A stretch of 64,000 bases of DNA from the NCBI GenBank assembly GCA_001543395.1, contig LPNG01000004.1, forward strand, positions 1 through 64,000. Direction: 5' to 3'. This document shows positions 25,363 through 34,600 of the stretch, piece after piece. Made by a program: the position numbers and the translations under genes. How positions within the stretch are numbered: the stretch's first letter is position 1; each line of letters opens with the position of its first letter. The notes beneath the pieces were generated by a model, which did not search any database, was not told the DNA's origin, and saw only the letters and a program-made list of their open reading frames with translations. This stretch comes from Candidatus Alcium sp. F082. GTDB taxonomy: Bacteria > Bacteroidota > Bacteroidia > Bacteroidales > F082.

Positions 25363-27690
25363 ATGAAAAAACTACTTCCCCTGATTTTACTAGCATTCGC
25401 TTTTTCAGCGTGCCAACAACCCGAAAAGCCCAATGTTATCGAGCAAAGCCTCGACCAAGGCTGGACGCTTACGGGCGACACCTTAGATATTAATATGCAG
25501 GTCGATGTGCCCTCGGTGGTGCAGCAGAGCCTCTATGAAAACGGTCTTATCCCGCATCCCTATCTCGGTACGGTGGAAAACCAATTGCTCTGGATTTCCG
25601 ACCATCCTTGGGACTACACCTTGCATTTCGATGTAGACAAGTATTTGCTTGAAAAAGAGAATGTTGAACTGGTCTTTGAAGGCATCGACACCTATGCTGA
25701 TGTTTCATTGAACGGTGAAAAACTGTTTTTTGCCGACAACCAATTCCGCACTTGGAAAGCGGATGTTAAGCCGCTTTTGAAAGATAAAGACAACCTACTT
25801 GAGGTGCATTTCATTCGTTATGACAGCACGCAGATGGCCTTGTATGAGCAGCATCAGCCACGATTGCCCGAAAGGTATGCCGTCACCCGTAAGGCACCCT
25901 ATCAGCACGGCTGGGACTGGGCACCAAGGTATAAGAATGTGGGCATCTGGAAGCCGGTGAAACTGATGGGCTGGAACGAGGCTTGGTTAGAGGATGCATA
26001 TATTGTTACTCAGACTGCTAATGAGAAAAAGGCGGAATTGATACTGCATCTGGATTATGAAAGTGAAAGGGAAGAGGATGTTGAGGTTATTATAGAGGTC
26101 GGCCCTTCGACAGGCTCAGGGACCTCAGCTATTACGAATCAGGAACGCAGGACCTTGAGCTTGTCGAAAGGCCGTCAACATACAGTATTGCCTTTTACCA
26201 TCGATAATCCTCAACTTTGGTGGCCCAACGAGATGGGCGAACAACTATTTTATGACTTTGAGGTGGTGTTGAAAAAAGACAACAGAGTGCTGGACTCCAA
26301 AAAGTTCAAGTCGGGTATCCGTACCTTCGAGATGGTCGATGAGCCCGACAGCATTGGTCGCGCCTTCTATTTCAAGGTGAACGGCGTGCCGATGTATGCC
26401 AAAGGCGCCAACTACGTTCCCGAGGAGATGATTGAAACTTGGATTAACGCCGACAACACGCTGAAATTGCTCCAAATGGCCAAAGATGCGCACTTCAATA
26501 TGCTGCGTGTGTGGGGCGGTGGCATCTATCCCTCGGACGACTTCTTCAACATTTGCGATTCATTGGGCATCTTGGTCTGGCAGGACTTTATGTATGCCGG
26601 CACAATGTATCCCTACGACGAGGCTTTTCTTGAAAATGCCCGAATTGAGGCGGAGGAACAGGTGAGACGCTTGGCTTCGCATCCGTCGTTAGCCTTGTGG
26701 TGTGGTGGAAACGAGATCTCGGAAGGCTACTATAACTGGGGCTGGCAGAAGTCGTTGAATTGGTCGGAAGAAGACGACCAGGCCATTAAGGCAGGATACG
26801 ACCAACTCTTTGAAACCATATTACCAGAAGCGGTGACCTTGTACGACGGCACGCGACCCTATTGGCCCAGCTCGCCTTCGAAAGGCTGGGGCCGTTCCGA
26901 GAGTCTGACTGAAGGCGATGTGCATTATTGGGGCGTTTGGTGGGGCGAGCAGCCTTACGAGGTCTATCGCGAGAAGGTTGGCCGCTTCAACAGCGAGTAC
27001 GGCTACCAAAGCTATCCCGATTACCAAACTTTGCTGAAAATCGCAGAAGGCGAAGAGCTGAGCAAGGATGCCGAGGTGATTGCGGCGCACCAAAAACACG
27101 CCCGTGGCACACGACAAATCGATGATTTCATTAAGCGGTATTATCCTGATGCACAGCCCAAAGACTTTGAAGAATATGTGCATCTGAGCCAGCTCTCGCA
27201 GGCCTACGGCATGGAAGTTGCCATCGAAGCGCACCGCACGGCGAAGCCTTACAATATGGGCACGCTCTATTGGCAACTCAACGACGCTTGGCCCGTGACG
27301 TCCTGGTCGTCCATCGACTATTACGGCAACCCCAAAGTGTTCCACGAAAGACTGAAGACCCTTTACGCGCCCGTGCTTTTAAGTCTCGACAGGAAAGACT
27401 ACGGCGTTTTCGTCACATCCGACTTGCTGCGCAACATTGATGGCACGCTGACGATCAAAGTGTGCAACCTTGAAGACCTCAAATTAGATGAACTCGAAGA
27501 CCATCCGCTTTTTGAGCAAAAAGTGAAGGTGGAGATGAAGGCCAACGAGAATAGGAAATATGTTGTGGAAGGTCTAAGCGGATGCTTGTTTAAAGTGGAC
27601 TTGCAAAAGGTTTACGTAAAGCTTGAACTGACCGAAGGTGACACCCTTACCGCTGAGCGCAAATGCTATTTTTCCGCTTTTTTTGAGTAA
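25363..27690 (+). CDS. Beta-mannosidase, GH2, lipoprotein
   Basis: This 775-aa lipoprotein (lipobox FSAC, Cys17) hydrolyses beta-mannosides, probably in the periplasm or at the outer membrane. It has an N-terminal jelly-roll sugar-binding domain, an immunoglobulin-like domain, and a GH2 barrel with acid/base Glu451 in CGGNEISEG and nucleophile Glu545 in FNSEYGY. It is shorter at the C terminus than many mannosidases. Residues 247-271 are encoded by an inserted palindromic repeat (26101-26173) that keeps the frame and lies between strands of the second domain. Confidence 0.93.
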   Translation: MKKLLPLILLAFAFSACQQPEKPNVIEQSLDQGWTLTGDTLDINMQVDVPSVVQQSLYENGLIPHPYLGTVENQLLWISDHPWDYTLHFDVDKYLLEKENVELVFEGIDTYADVSLNGEKLFFADNQFRTWKADVKPLLKDKDNLLEVHFIRYDSTQMALYEQHQPRLPERYAVTRKAPYQHGWDWAPRYKNVGIWKPVKLMGWNEAWLEDAYIVTQTANEKKAELILHLDYESEREEDVEVIIEVGPSTGSGTSAITNQERRTLSLSKGRQHTVLPFTIDNPQLWWPNEMGEQLFYDFEVVLKKDNRVLDSKKFKSGIRTFEMVDEPDSIGRAFYFKVNGVPMYAKGANYVPEEMIETWINADNTLKLLQMAKDAHFNMLRVWGGGIYPSDDFFNICDSLGILVWQDFMYAGTMYPYDEAFLENARIEAEEQVRRLASHPSLALWCGGNEISEGYYNWGWQKSLNWSEEDDQAIKAGYDQLFETILPEAVTLYDGTRPYWPSSPSKGWGRSESLTEGDVHYWGVWWGEQPYEVYREKVGRFNSEYGYQSYPDYQTLLKIAEGEELSKDAEVIAAHQKHARGTRQIDDFIKRYYPDAQPKDFEEYVHLSQLSQAYGMEVAIEAHRTAKPYNMGTLYWQLNDAWPVTSWSSIDYYGNPKVFHERLKTLYAPVLLSLDRKDYGVFVTSDLLRNIDGTLTIKVCNLEDLKLDELEDHPLFEQKVKVEMKANENRKYVVEGLSGCLFKVDLQKVYVKLELTEGDTLTAERKCYFSAFFE
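26101..26173 (+). repeat. Complete palindromic repeat inserted in frame in the mannosidase gene
   Basis: The 25-nt arms at 26101-26125 and 26149-26173 are inverted copies with 21 of 25 matches. The left arm carries the CCTTCGACAGGCTCAGG core. The 73-nt element plus flanking bases is read through without a stop, adding about 25 Gly/Ser/Thr-rich residues. The same element is seen elsewhere in this window in intergenic positions. Confidence 0.9.
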
Positions 27691-27694
27691 GGGC

Positions 27695-27724
27695 TGTAAC
27701 TTTTTTGTTGTTTCTCCGTATTAC
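27695..27724 (+). promoter_or_regulatory. Predicted ECF sigma promoter for the GIN-domain gene
   Basis: TGTAAC (27695-27700) and CGTATT (27717-27722), separated by 16 nt, carry the AAC and CGT cores typical of ECF promoters. The same TGTAACTTTTT and TCTCCGTATTAC blocks at identical spacing precede the ECF sigma gene (30582-30609). The site starts 5 nt after the mannosidase stop and 73 nt before the GIN-domain ATG. Confidence 0.75.
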
Positions 27725-27767
27725 GTTTGTTGATAAGAAAAACAACAAACAATAAAACACTAATACA

Positions 27768-29150
27768 ATGAAGACAAGATTATTTTTTGCAGCCTTGCTG
27801 CTGCTGGCCTTCGGAACGGTGAAGGCACAAAACGAAGCCGATCAAATCAATATCATCAGAGTCCTTGGCTCGGGCGATGTGTATGTCAGCCAGACTCCAG
27901 GCCAATTATCATTGAAGAAAGAGGGCAAAATTGTCACTGACTACAATAGGACGTCAGACATGCTCATTCTCTCCGGCTCTGACGATTATGAAGTCACCAT
28001 TTCGCAACTTAAAAACGTCCAGTTACTTTCGTCAGCTGATGTCGTCTGTAAGAGCACGATAACGGGTGACTATATTAACGTCTATAGTAGTGGATCAGGC
28101 GACATGGTGATGAAGTTGGATTACGACACCGTACATGTTGTCCTGAATGGATCGGGCGACATCATCCTTGAGGGCAGATGCAATGTGTTGCAAGCCATAC
28201 TGCTTGGAAGTGGTGACTTGGTTACCGACGGTATGAAGGCTGGCGATTCGTTTATCGATTTAAGAGGATCACGCGAGGCTAGAGGTGGTGACGACGTGTC
28301 GCTTTCCGAACTTATGGCCGAACTGGGCACGAATCTCGAACGTCTTTCCGACTCTGTGGATTGGAAGAATGTCGAAAAAGGAATGGAACAATGGGGAAAA
28401 GACATGGAAGAATGGGGACGTAAGATGGAGAAATGGGGTGAGCGTTTCGAGCACAAGCAGGGCGGAAACTATGATCGTCCTAGAAGCAATGACCGCCCGG
28501 CTCCTGATCAGAATAGACGTCCTGAAAAAAAGAACCTCCTTTTTGATGGCAACTGGAACGGCTTCGAAGCCGGCTTGAATATGCTGCTGGGTCCGGGCTC
28601 AACGGCTAATTTTGAAGGTGATTATAGCTTTTTGGAGCTGCGTCCCTTGAGGAGCTGGGTGTTCAATTTCAATATTGCTGACGTGGGTATCGCTTTCGAC
28701 CGTCGTCACATCGCAGGCCTCTACACAGGTGTTGGATTGGGATGGAACAACTATAGTTTCAATAAACCTATCAAGGTTGTTAAAGGTGATACTGATCTTG
28801 AGTATGAACCCTTGGATGCTGCAACATGGAGGAGGAGCAAGCTGGGTGTCCTTTATGTCCAGGCTCCGCTGATGATTGAGGTGCGTCCTACCCGCCGTCT
28901 CTATATCGCCGCAGGCGTCACTGGCGGCTTGCGTATCGATGGCTGGACCAAGGTCAAATTCCAGAATGGAGATAAGGTCAAGGTGCATAGCGACTATTAC
29001 CTGAATCGTTTCAAACTTGACGCTTCGCTGCGTATCGGCAAGAATGACGGTTGGGGCTTCTTCGCCAACTTTAACCTGCTGCCCACTTTCGACGAGGCTC
29101 ATGCCCCGACCTGCCACACGACTAGCTTCGGCTTCAGCCTGAATTTCTAA
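27768..29150 (+). CDS. GIN-domain (DUF2807-like) protein with C-terminal outer-membrane barrel
   Basis: This 460-aa protein has a signal peptide (FFAALLLLAFGTVKAQ). A repeat domain follows with recurring GSGD/SGSD/SGSGD turns over residues 35-165, as in DUF2807 head GIN domains. A helical stretch with WG at seven-residue spacing (QWGKDMEEWGRKMEKWGERF) comes next, then a Pro/Arg/Asn-rich linker. The C-terminal part from about 265 is a beta-barrel-like domain ending in SLNF. The function is unknown. The shared promoter motif suggests that it is a target of the neighbouring ECF sigma factor. A terminator lies at 29181-29209. Confidence 0.78.
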   Translation: MKTRLFFAALLLLAFGTVKAQNEADQINIIRVLGSGDVYVSQTPGQLSLKKEGKIVTDYNRTSDMLILSGSDDYEVTISQLKNVQLLSSADVVCKSTITGDYINVYSSGSGDMVMKLDYDTVHVVLNGSGDIILEGRCNVLQAILLGSGDLVTDGMKAGDSFIDLRGSREARGGDDVSLSELMAELGTNLERLSDSVDWKNVEKGMEQWGKDMEEWGRKMEKWGERFEHKQGGNYDRPRSNDRPAPDQNRRPEKKNLLFDGNWNGFEAGLNMLLGPGSTANFEGDYSFLELRPLRSWVFNFNIADVGIAFDRRHIAGLYTGVGLGWNNYSFNKPIKVVKGDTDLEYEPLDAATWRRSKLGVLYVQAPLMIEVRPTRRLYIAAGVTGGLRIDGWTKVKFQNGDKVKVHSDYYLNRFKLDASLRIGKNDGWGFFANFNLLPTFDEAHAPTCHTTSFGFSLNF

Positions 29151-29180
29151 AGCAAAGTCAAATCATCAACTCATAACAAT

Positions 29181-29209
29181 TAAAGGCCGCCTCAACGAGG
29201 CGGCCTTTA
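29181..29209 (+). terminator. Bidirectional terminator between the GIN-domain and anti-sigma genes
   Basis: TAAAGGCCGCCTC and GAGGCGGCCTTTA form a 13-bp perfect stem with a 3-nt loop and short A/T flanks on both sides, between two convergent genes. Confidence 0.85.
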
Positions 29210-29231
29210 ATTGTTTGTTGTAGTACTATTG

Positions 29232-30071
29232 TTACTCTTGCTCGTGGCGTTTCTCCCAACGCTCTTTCGCCTCTTCGATGCGGTCGTCGACACGGTAGAA
29301 GGTCTTCACGGCGAGGTCGGCAGCGGCCAGGTTGATTTCCTCTTTGGCGAGTTGCAGTCCTTCTTGAATCATGCTGCCCAGACTCTCGTATTTGCCATCC
29401 GTTATTCTCAGGAAGCCCTTGCCCCCAAGCGATGACTCTTCATAGTCGTCATCCGTATATGACGCCAGAGCGTGGCTGTCAGGCATGATATATGGAGCAT
29501 AGTCGGGTTCCGTCGTTTGGGCAAGCAGGAGCTGACTCGTGATGGTGGCAGGCGCTTCGATAGCTTGCATCTCTGCCAGCATCGGCATGACATCCCTCTC
29601 AGAGGCTACTTGTTTTTTGTTCGAGGCTTTTGGGGTCGAATTTGTTTTGTTGGCCTTGGCCCATGTTGTGGTTGTCGGGTTTTCTGTAGCCCGTCTAGGA
29701 ATCAAGGCTATGGACTCGTTGGTGTTGATCCGGCTGACCTCAATCGGCTTAAGGTTGGCGATGGGTTCTACTTTGGGCAACGACTTCTCGGGCCACAATC
29801 CGACGGTGAGCAGCAATCCGGCGGCAGCGGCAGCCGAGGCAATCTTGACATAAAGCGGCACAACAGCTGCTTTTTTCTTCAGGCCTTCCTTGTTTTCATA
29901 AGCAAGGACAGGAGCCTCCAAATGCGGAAGTTCCTCGGTGAGTTCGTTCCAGTCCAAGCCTTGAGCCGCGACGAAGGCTTTCAGCTGCTCAGCCTCGTCG
30001 GGACTGAGGTTACCTTCCATATAGTCAAGGAGGTAAGCCTCGTAGTTGTCGGTGGTGATGTTTGTCTTCAT
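29232..30071 (-). CDS. Putative anti-sigma factor, membrane anchored
   Basis: This 279-aa protein has an N-terminal cytoplasmic segment (DNYEAYLLDYMEGNLSPDEA) of the type that starts many Bacteroidetes anti-sigma factors. A single transmembrane helix (about 85-105, KIASAAAAAGLLLTVGLW) and a low-complexity periplasmic part with no recognised domain follow. Its ATG overlaps the sigma gene stop by 4 nt, so translation is coupled. The sensing ligand is unknown. The role is inferred from gene order and topology, not from a diagnostic motif. Confidence 0.75.
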   Translation of the reverse strand: MKTNITTDNYEAYLLDYMEGNLSPDEAEQLKAFVAAQGLDWNELTEELPHLEAPVLAYENKEGLKKKAAVVPLYVKIASAAAAAGLLLTVGLWPEKSLPKVEPIANLKPIEVSRINTNESIALIPRRATENPTTTTWAKANKTNSTPKASNKKQVASERDVMPMLAEMQAIEAPATITSQLLLAQTTEPDYAPYIMPDSHALASYTDDDYEESSLGGKGFLRITDGKYESLGSMIQEGLQLAKEEINLAAADLAVKTFYRVDDRIEEAKERWEKRHEQE

Positions 30072-30568
30072 GGCTCTATGTCAATAAGGTTGTCGATGCT
30101 TTTCAGTCTGTTTTTCAGTGCGGTGCGTGCGCGGAAGATGTTGACCTTTACCTGTGCCTCGCTCATCCCTGTGATGTCGCCGATCTCCTGGTAGCTGTAG
30201 CCTTCGTAGTCGCGTAGCAACACCGCAGTGCGTTGTGCTTCGGGCAGTAGGGTCAAGGCCTTTTGCAGGACTTCGTTGACGTCGGGGTAGGCGTTTTGCG
30301 TAGTCTTCGCGTTGGCCGGTAATGGCTCTTCAACGTTAGCGAAGCGTTGCTGGTGCCTGACTTCGTCAATCATGGCGTGGTGGGCAGTGGTGAAGAGGTA
30401 GGATTTCGCCTTCGCGAAGTCAATCGTCTTGACCTTCTCCCAAACGCGTGCAAAGCTTTCCTGCACCACGTCCTCGGCCTGCTCGCGGTTGCGGAGGCTC
30501 GAGAACGCGAAGCGGAAAAGCCGGTCGGCATATTGCTCCACGCACTGGTTGTACTGACTTCTGTCCAT
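30068..30568 (-). CDS. ECF RNA polymerase sigma factor
   Basis: This 166-aa two-domain sigma factor has sigma-2 (LFRFAFSSLRNREQAEDVVQ) and sigma-4 (LPEAQRTAVLLRDYEGYSY, then the helix-turn-helix EIGDITGMSEAQVKVNIFRA). It is followed by a coupled anti-sigma gene. The -35/-10 pair at 30582-30609 matches the one upstream of the GIN-domain gene 2.8 kb away, which supports autoregulation plus at least one target. The inducing signal is unknown; its place near envelope proteins suggests envelope stress. Confidence 0.93.
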   Translation of the reverse strand: MDRSQYNQCVEQYADRLFRFAFSSLRNREQAEDVVQESFARVWEKVKTIDFAKAKSYLFTTAHHAMIDEVRHQQRFANVEEPLPANAKTTQNAYPDVNEVLQKALTLLPEAQRTAVLLRDYEGYSYQEIGDITGMSEAQVKVNIFRARTALKNRLKSIDNLIDIEP

Positions 30569-30581
30569 CTTTTATGTGGGT

Positions 30582-30609
30582 AATACGGAGATTTGGCGAA
30601 AAAGTTACA
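30582..30609 (-). promoter_or_regulatory. Predicted autoregulated ECF promoter of the sigma/anti-sigma operon
   Basis: On the minus strand TGTAAC (30604-30609) and CGTATT (30582-30587) are 16 nt apart. The -10 lies 13 nt upstream of the sigma ATG. It aligns with 27695-27724 at 24 of 30 positions, counting the flanking AC. Confidence 0.75.
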
Positions 30610-30617
30610 TCAAACGG

Positions 30618-30625
30618 CAAAAATA
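30618..30625 (-). promoter_or_regulatory. Possible housekeeping -7 box for the sigma gene
   Basis: TATTTTTG on the minus strand, about 50 nt upstream of the sigma ATG, would give basal expression in addition to the ECF promoter. It lies back to back with the lgt -7 box. Confidence 0.4.
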
Positions 30626-30627
30626 TC

Positions 30628-30635
30628 TATTTTTG
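30628..30635 (+). promoter_or_regulatory. -7 box for lgt
   Basis: TATTTTTG lies 18 nt upstream of the lgt ATG, implying a very short leader. Confidence 0.6.
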
Positions 30636-30653
30636 CGCTCAAAATAGTTAATC

Positions 30654-31559
30654 ATGTTGTTAAACTACATCACTTGGAATGTCGATCCCGTGCTGTTTTC
30701 CATAGGCAGCATACATGTCCGTTGGTATGGCCTTATGTGGGCCTTGGGCTTTTTGTTGGGCTATTTCATCATGCGAAAGATCTACCGTCGTGAGAAGATG
30801 CCTGACGAGTCATTGGATAAACTCCTGGTTTATATGCTTCTCTTCACGGTTGTGGGTGCCCGACTCGGACATTGTTTGTTCTACGAACCTGAGTATTATC
30901 TTGCCCATCCATTGAAGATGCTTGCCGTTTGGGAAGGCGGTCTCGCCAGTCACGGTGGCGCCATCGGCATCCTGCTTGGCCTTTGGATTTATGTGAGGAG
31001 ATACAACAAGTCCCCGAAAAAGAAAGAGGAAAAACAGCATATCACGTTTATCTGGATCATGGACCGTATCGTCATCCCCGTGTGCCTCGTAGGCGCTTTG
31101 ATTCGTTGCGGCAATGTGTTCAACCACGAGATTTACGGCACGCCGACCTCCTTGCCTTGGGGTTTCGTGTTCCTTCGTGGCGCTGAGCAGTTCTGCGGTA
31201 CGGTCGACAGTTACACGGCTTGCACGGCATGGGACGCTCCCTGTCCGCCTAGCGAGTGGCTGCCATGCCATCCGACGGGTCTTTATGAGGCTTTCTTCTG
31301 CTTAGTGGCTATGGTCATCCTGCTGTGGATGTACTACAAACGCGACCTTGGCGACAGACAGCCAGGCTTGATGTTCGGCACCTTCCTCATCATCATCTTT
31401 GGTTCGCGCATCGCTATCGAGTTCCTTAAGAATGTCCAAGTGGAATTTGAGAAAAACATGACCTTTGATATGGGTCAATGGCTCAGCGTTCCCTTTGTGC
31501 TCATAGGCATAGGGATGATAGTTTGGAGCTTCATGCATAAAAAAGAAAAGCAGCTCTGA
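30654..31559 (+). CDS. lgt: Prolipoprotein diacylglyceryl transferase
   Basis: This 301-aa polytopic inner-membrane enzyme attaches diacylglycerol to the lipobox cysteine, the first step for the lipoproteins seen here (TamL-like, mannosidase, the large transglutaminase protein). Family motifs are GGLASHGGAIGILLG, RCGNVFNHEIYG and HPTGLYEAFF. A loop containing PPSEWLPCHPTG precedes the last motif. The last codons and the stop lie inside a strong terminator hairpin (31539-31576). Confidence 0.96.
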   Translation: MLLNYITWNVDPVLFSIGSIHVRWYGLMWALGFLLGYFIMRKIYRREKMPDESLDKLLVYMLLFTVVGARLGHCLFYEPEYYLAHPLKMLAVWEGGLASHGGAIGILLGLWIYVRRYNKSPKKKEEKQHITFIWIMDRIVIPVCLVGALIRCGNVFNHEIYGTPTSLPWGFVFLRGAEQFCGTVDSYTACTAWDAPCPPSEWLPCHPTGLYEAFFCLVAMVILLWMYYKRDLGDRQPGLMFGTFLIIIFGSRIAIEFLKNVQVEFEKNMTFDMGQWLSVPFVLIGIGMIVWSFMHKKEKQL

Positions 31560-31576
31560 GGCTGCTTTTCTTTTTT
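31539..31576 (+). terminator. Terminator overlapping the lgt stop codon
   Basis: A perfect 16-bp stem (539-554 with 561-576, both arms A/T-rich toward the base) encloses the 6-nt loop TCTGAG. The lgt TGA is in that loop. The T6 run makes it a terminator on the plus strand, and the A6 run does the same on the minus strand. Confidence 0.85.
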
Positions 31577-31578
31577 GG

Positions 31579-31614
31579 TTTACTCTGCGTAATACATTTA
31601 CTCTGCGTAATACA
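31579..31614 (+). repeat. Perfect 18-nt tandem duplication at the DUF2723 gene stop
   Basis: TTTACTCTGCGTAATACA occurs twice in direct tandem at 579-596 and 597-614. The second copy holds the last codons and the stop of the DUF2723 gene (minus strand), so the duplication left the reading frame unchanged. Confidence 0.9.
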
Positions 31615-34600
31615 AATTGAGGTATTCCATCATGCGGTCTGAAATCTCTTGCGCCAGCTCGGTGCGTCCGTATTTCTTGGCTACGCCTCCGAAATGCTTG
31701 AGCAGGCTCATGCCTTCGCCGATTTCGTCTTCGTAGTATTCCACAAGTTTGGGCTTCATACTGCCGTAATAGCTGATCTTGTCGCAATAGTTGTTGACCA
31801 ACTGCATGAGGTAATTGTCGCCTTTCACACTGTCGCCGCAGACGTAGTACATCTCGGGGAACTGATAGGTACGGATGTCGGCAGGGAACTTCTTGCTGGG
31901 GAAGAACTCTTGGTACTTGTCCATCACGATGATGGCCGAGTCAAACTCTTGGTGGTTGACCAAAGCCTGGGCTAAGCGGGAATAGGCCTGCTGAGCGTAG
32001 GCAGCGTTGCGCACGCTTTCGCGGTCGGGGACGACGCCTTCTTGGTTCAGGCTGCCCCAGTTGACGATGCCTTCATTGGCCTTGGTGACCAAAAGATCGT
32101 AGCTGCCTTCACGATACACGCCACCGACACCTTTATAATAGTCTTCGGCTTCGACGGGGATGAACCTATAGGCCAAGCCTTCCATGTGGAGGTATTTGTC
32201 GATGCCAAGCACCTTCGACATGTCGCTGAACGAGGTGAAGTACACCGGACGTTCCCAGTTGTTGGTGGCCATGAAGTCAAGGAGCATGATGGCATTCTTG
32301 TAGATCCAGTTCTCCTTGATGTCCCAAGTAATTTCGTCCACAATCTGGTCTTTCATGCTTTCGGGAACGATGCCGTTCTTGATGCAGGCTTCTTTGTTGA
32401 CGGTGAGTTTCACGCTGCGGCAAGGCACGTAGTTGTAGGTGGTACCCATATAGCGTTTCACGGCCTTGGGATTATGGATGAAGTCGATGACTTGCTTCAG
32501 CTCGACTTGCTTGCCCTTGAAGTAATCTTCTTCTTCGACAGGGATCTGCTCGTTGACACCGTTGTCATATTCCTTTTGCGTCAGCGTGAGCGGAAGTTTT
32601 TCGGACTCATACACCTTGCGTCCCATCTGGTGGACATACCAATAGCCGCTCGACAGCATGTAGTTGCACACGCGCACGTCGGTGCGGAAGCCTTCCACTT
32701 CTTGCACGTACCACAAGGGGAAGGTGTCGTTGTCGCCGCGGGTAAAGATGACGGCGTTGGGCGGTAGCTGCGCGAGATAGTTGCGTGCCCAGTCGCGGGC
32801 CGAGGTCTTGCCTGCACGGTTGTGCTCTTCCCAGCCGTTGGCGGCCAACACGCACGGCACCGCCAAGAAGCAGATCAGGCCGACGGCCGCGACGGTGACC
32901 ATGCTCTCCTTTTTCAGGAGTTTGTTGATCCAGTCGATGAGCGCAATCACGCCGAAGCCGATCCAGATGGCAAAGGCATAGAACGAGCCAGCATAGGAGT
33001 AGTCGCGTTCACGAGGCTGATTGGGCGTCTGGTTCAGGTAGATGATGATGGCCAGACCAGTCAGGAAGAAGAGCAGGAAGACGATCCAGCTCTGCTTCAA
33101 GTCTTTCTTCAGCAGCCAAATCAAGCCGATAAGACCCAGGATGAGTGGCAGGAAATAATAGGTGGTACGTCCCGGGTTCTGCAGGCATTCAGGAATGTTG
33201 TCCTGATCGCCGAGACGGGCGTTGTCGATGAAACTGATGCCGCTGAGCCAGTTGCCGTGGTTGAGTTCTCCTTGGCTTTCAATGTCGTTTTGACGGCCCA
33301 CGAAGTTCCACATGAAGTAACGCCAATACATCCAGTTGCATTGGTATTGGACGAAGAACTTGAGGTTTTGCCCGAAGGTGGGTTTGTTGACGGTGACGAC
33401 CTCGCCTCGGTAGTTCCTCACGCGGACGGGTGTACCTTTGACCACGCCATTGGCGTCTTTACGGTAGCTGTCGTACATGTCCGAGTGCGAGCCCCTTTGC
33501 GTACTCCACATACGGGGGAAGATGGTCTTCAGTTCAGAAGGATAGTCGGGCTTGCTCTGCTTGTTATCGTCGGTGACCACATAGCGATGGGCTTCCTTGT
33601 CTTTCACGTAGATCGGGTTGCCGTCCTTGAGGCCACTGACAGGGGCGTTGTAATATGCTCCGTAGAGTAGGGGCCAACTACCGTATTGCTCACGGTTGAG
33701 GTACGAAAGCATCGAAAGGGCATCCTTGGGCTCGTTCTCATTGATAGGCGTGTTGGTGTTGGCACGGATGACCAGCATGAAGAACGACGAATAGCCGATC
33801 AGGATGAACATAAAGGAAAGAATGGCGGTATTCCAAATCACTTTCTTGCGTCTCGTCGTGGCGATGAGACCCCAAACGATGAGACCGATGATCACGGCAA
33901 AATAGACGATGGTGCCTAGGTTGAACGGAGCACCGAGCGTATTGACGAAGAACAGCTCCATCTTACCCGCGAGATTGACGATTTGAGGCACGAGGAACAT
34001 ATTGATGAGCCATAGCAGTGCCACCGAAATCAAGCCTGCCAAGACAAATCCCCAGAAGGTAGTCTTCTTCCATTTCTTGAAATAGATCACATATACGAAG
34101 GCGGGGATACAAAGCAGGTTGAGCAGGTGAACACCGATGGAGAGGCCGATGAGGAAAGCGATGAAAATGATCCATCGGGTACTCTTCGGGTCGTCGGCCA
34201 CACGCTCCCATTTCAGGATGGCCCAGAAGGTCACAGCGGTGAACAGCGATGACATGGCATAGACTTCGCCTTCGACGGCATTGAACCAGAACGACTCGGT
34301 GAAGGTGTAGGCCACTGCGCCGACGAAGCCAGCCAGCAGCACACCAATCTTGTTGGTCCATGGTGCGTCTTCTCCTTCCTTCATCCACACTTTACGGGCG
34401 AGCATGGTGATGGTCCAGAACAGGAAGACGATGGTGAGGCCGCTGCAAATGGCCGACATGACGTTGACCATCAAAGCCACCTTGGTGACATCGCCACCTG
34501 CAAAGAGTGAGAAGAATCGGCCTAGCATCTGGAACAAAGGAGCCCCGGGCGGGTGACCCACTTGGAGTTTATATGCCGTTGAGATGTACTCCCCGCAGTC

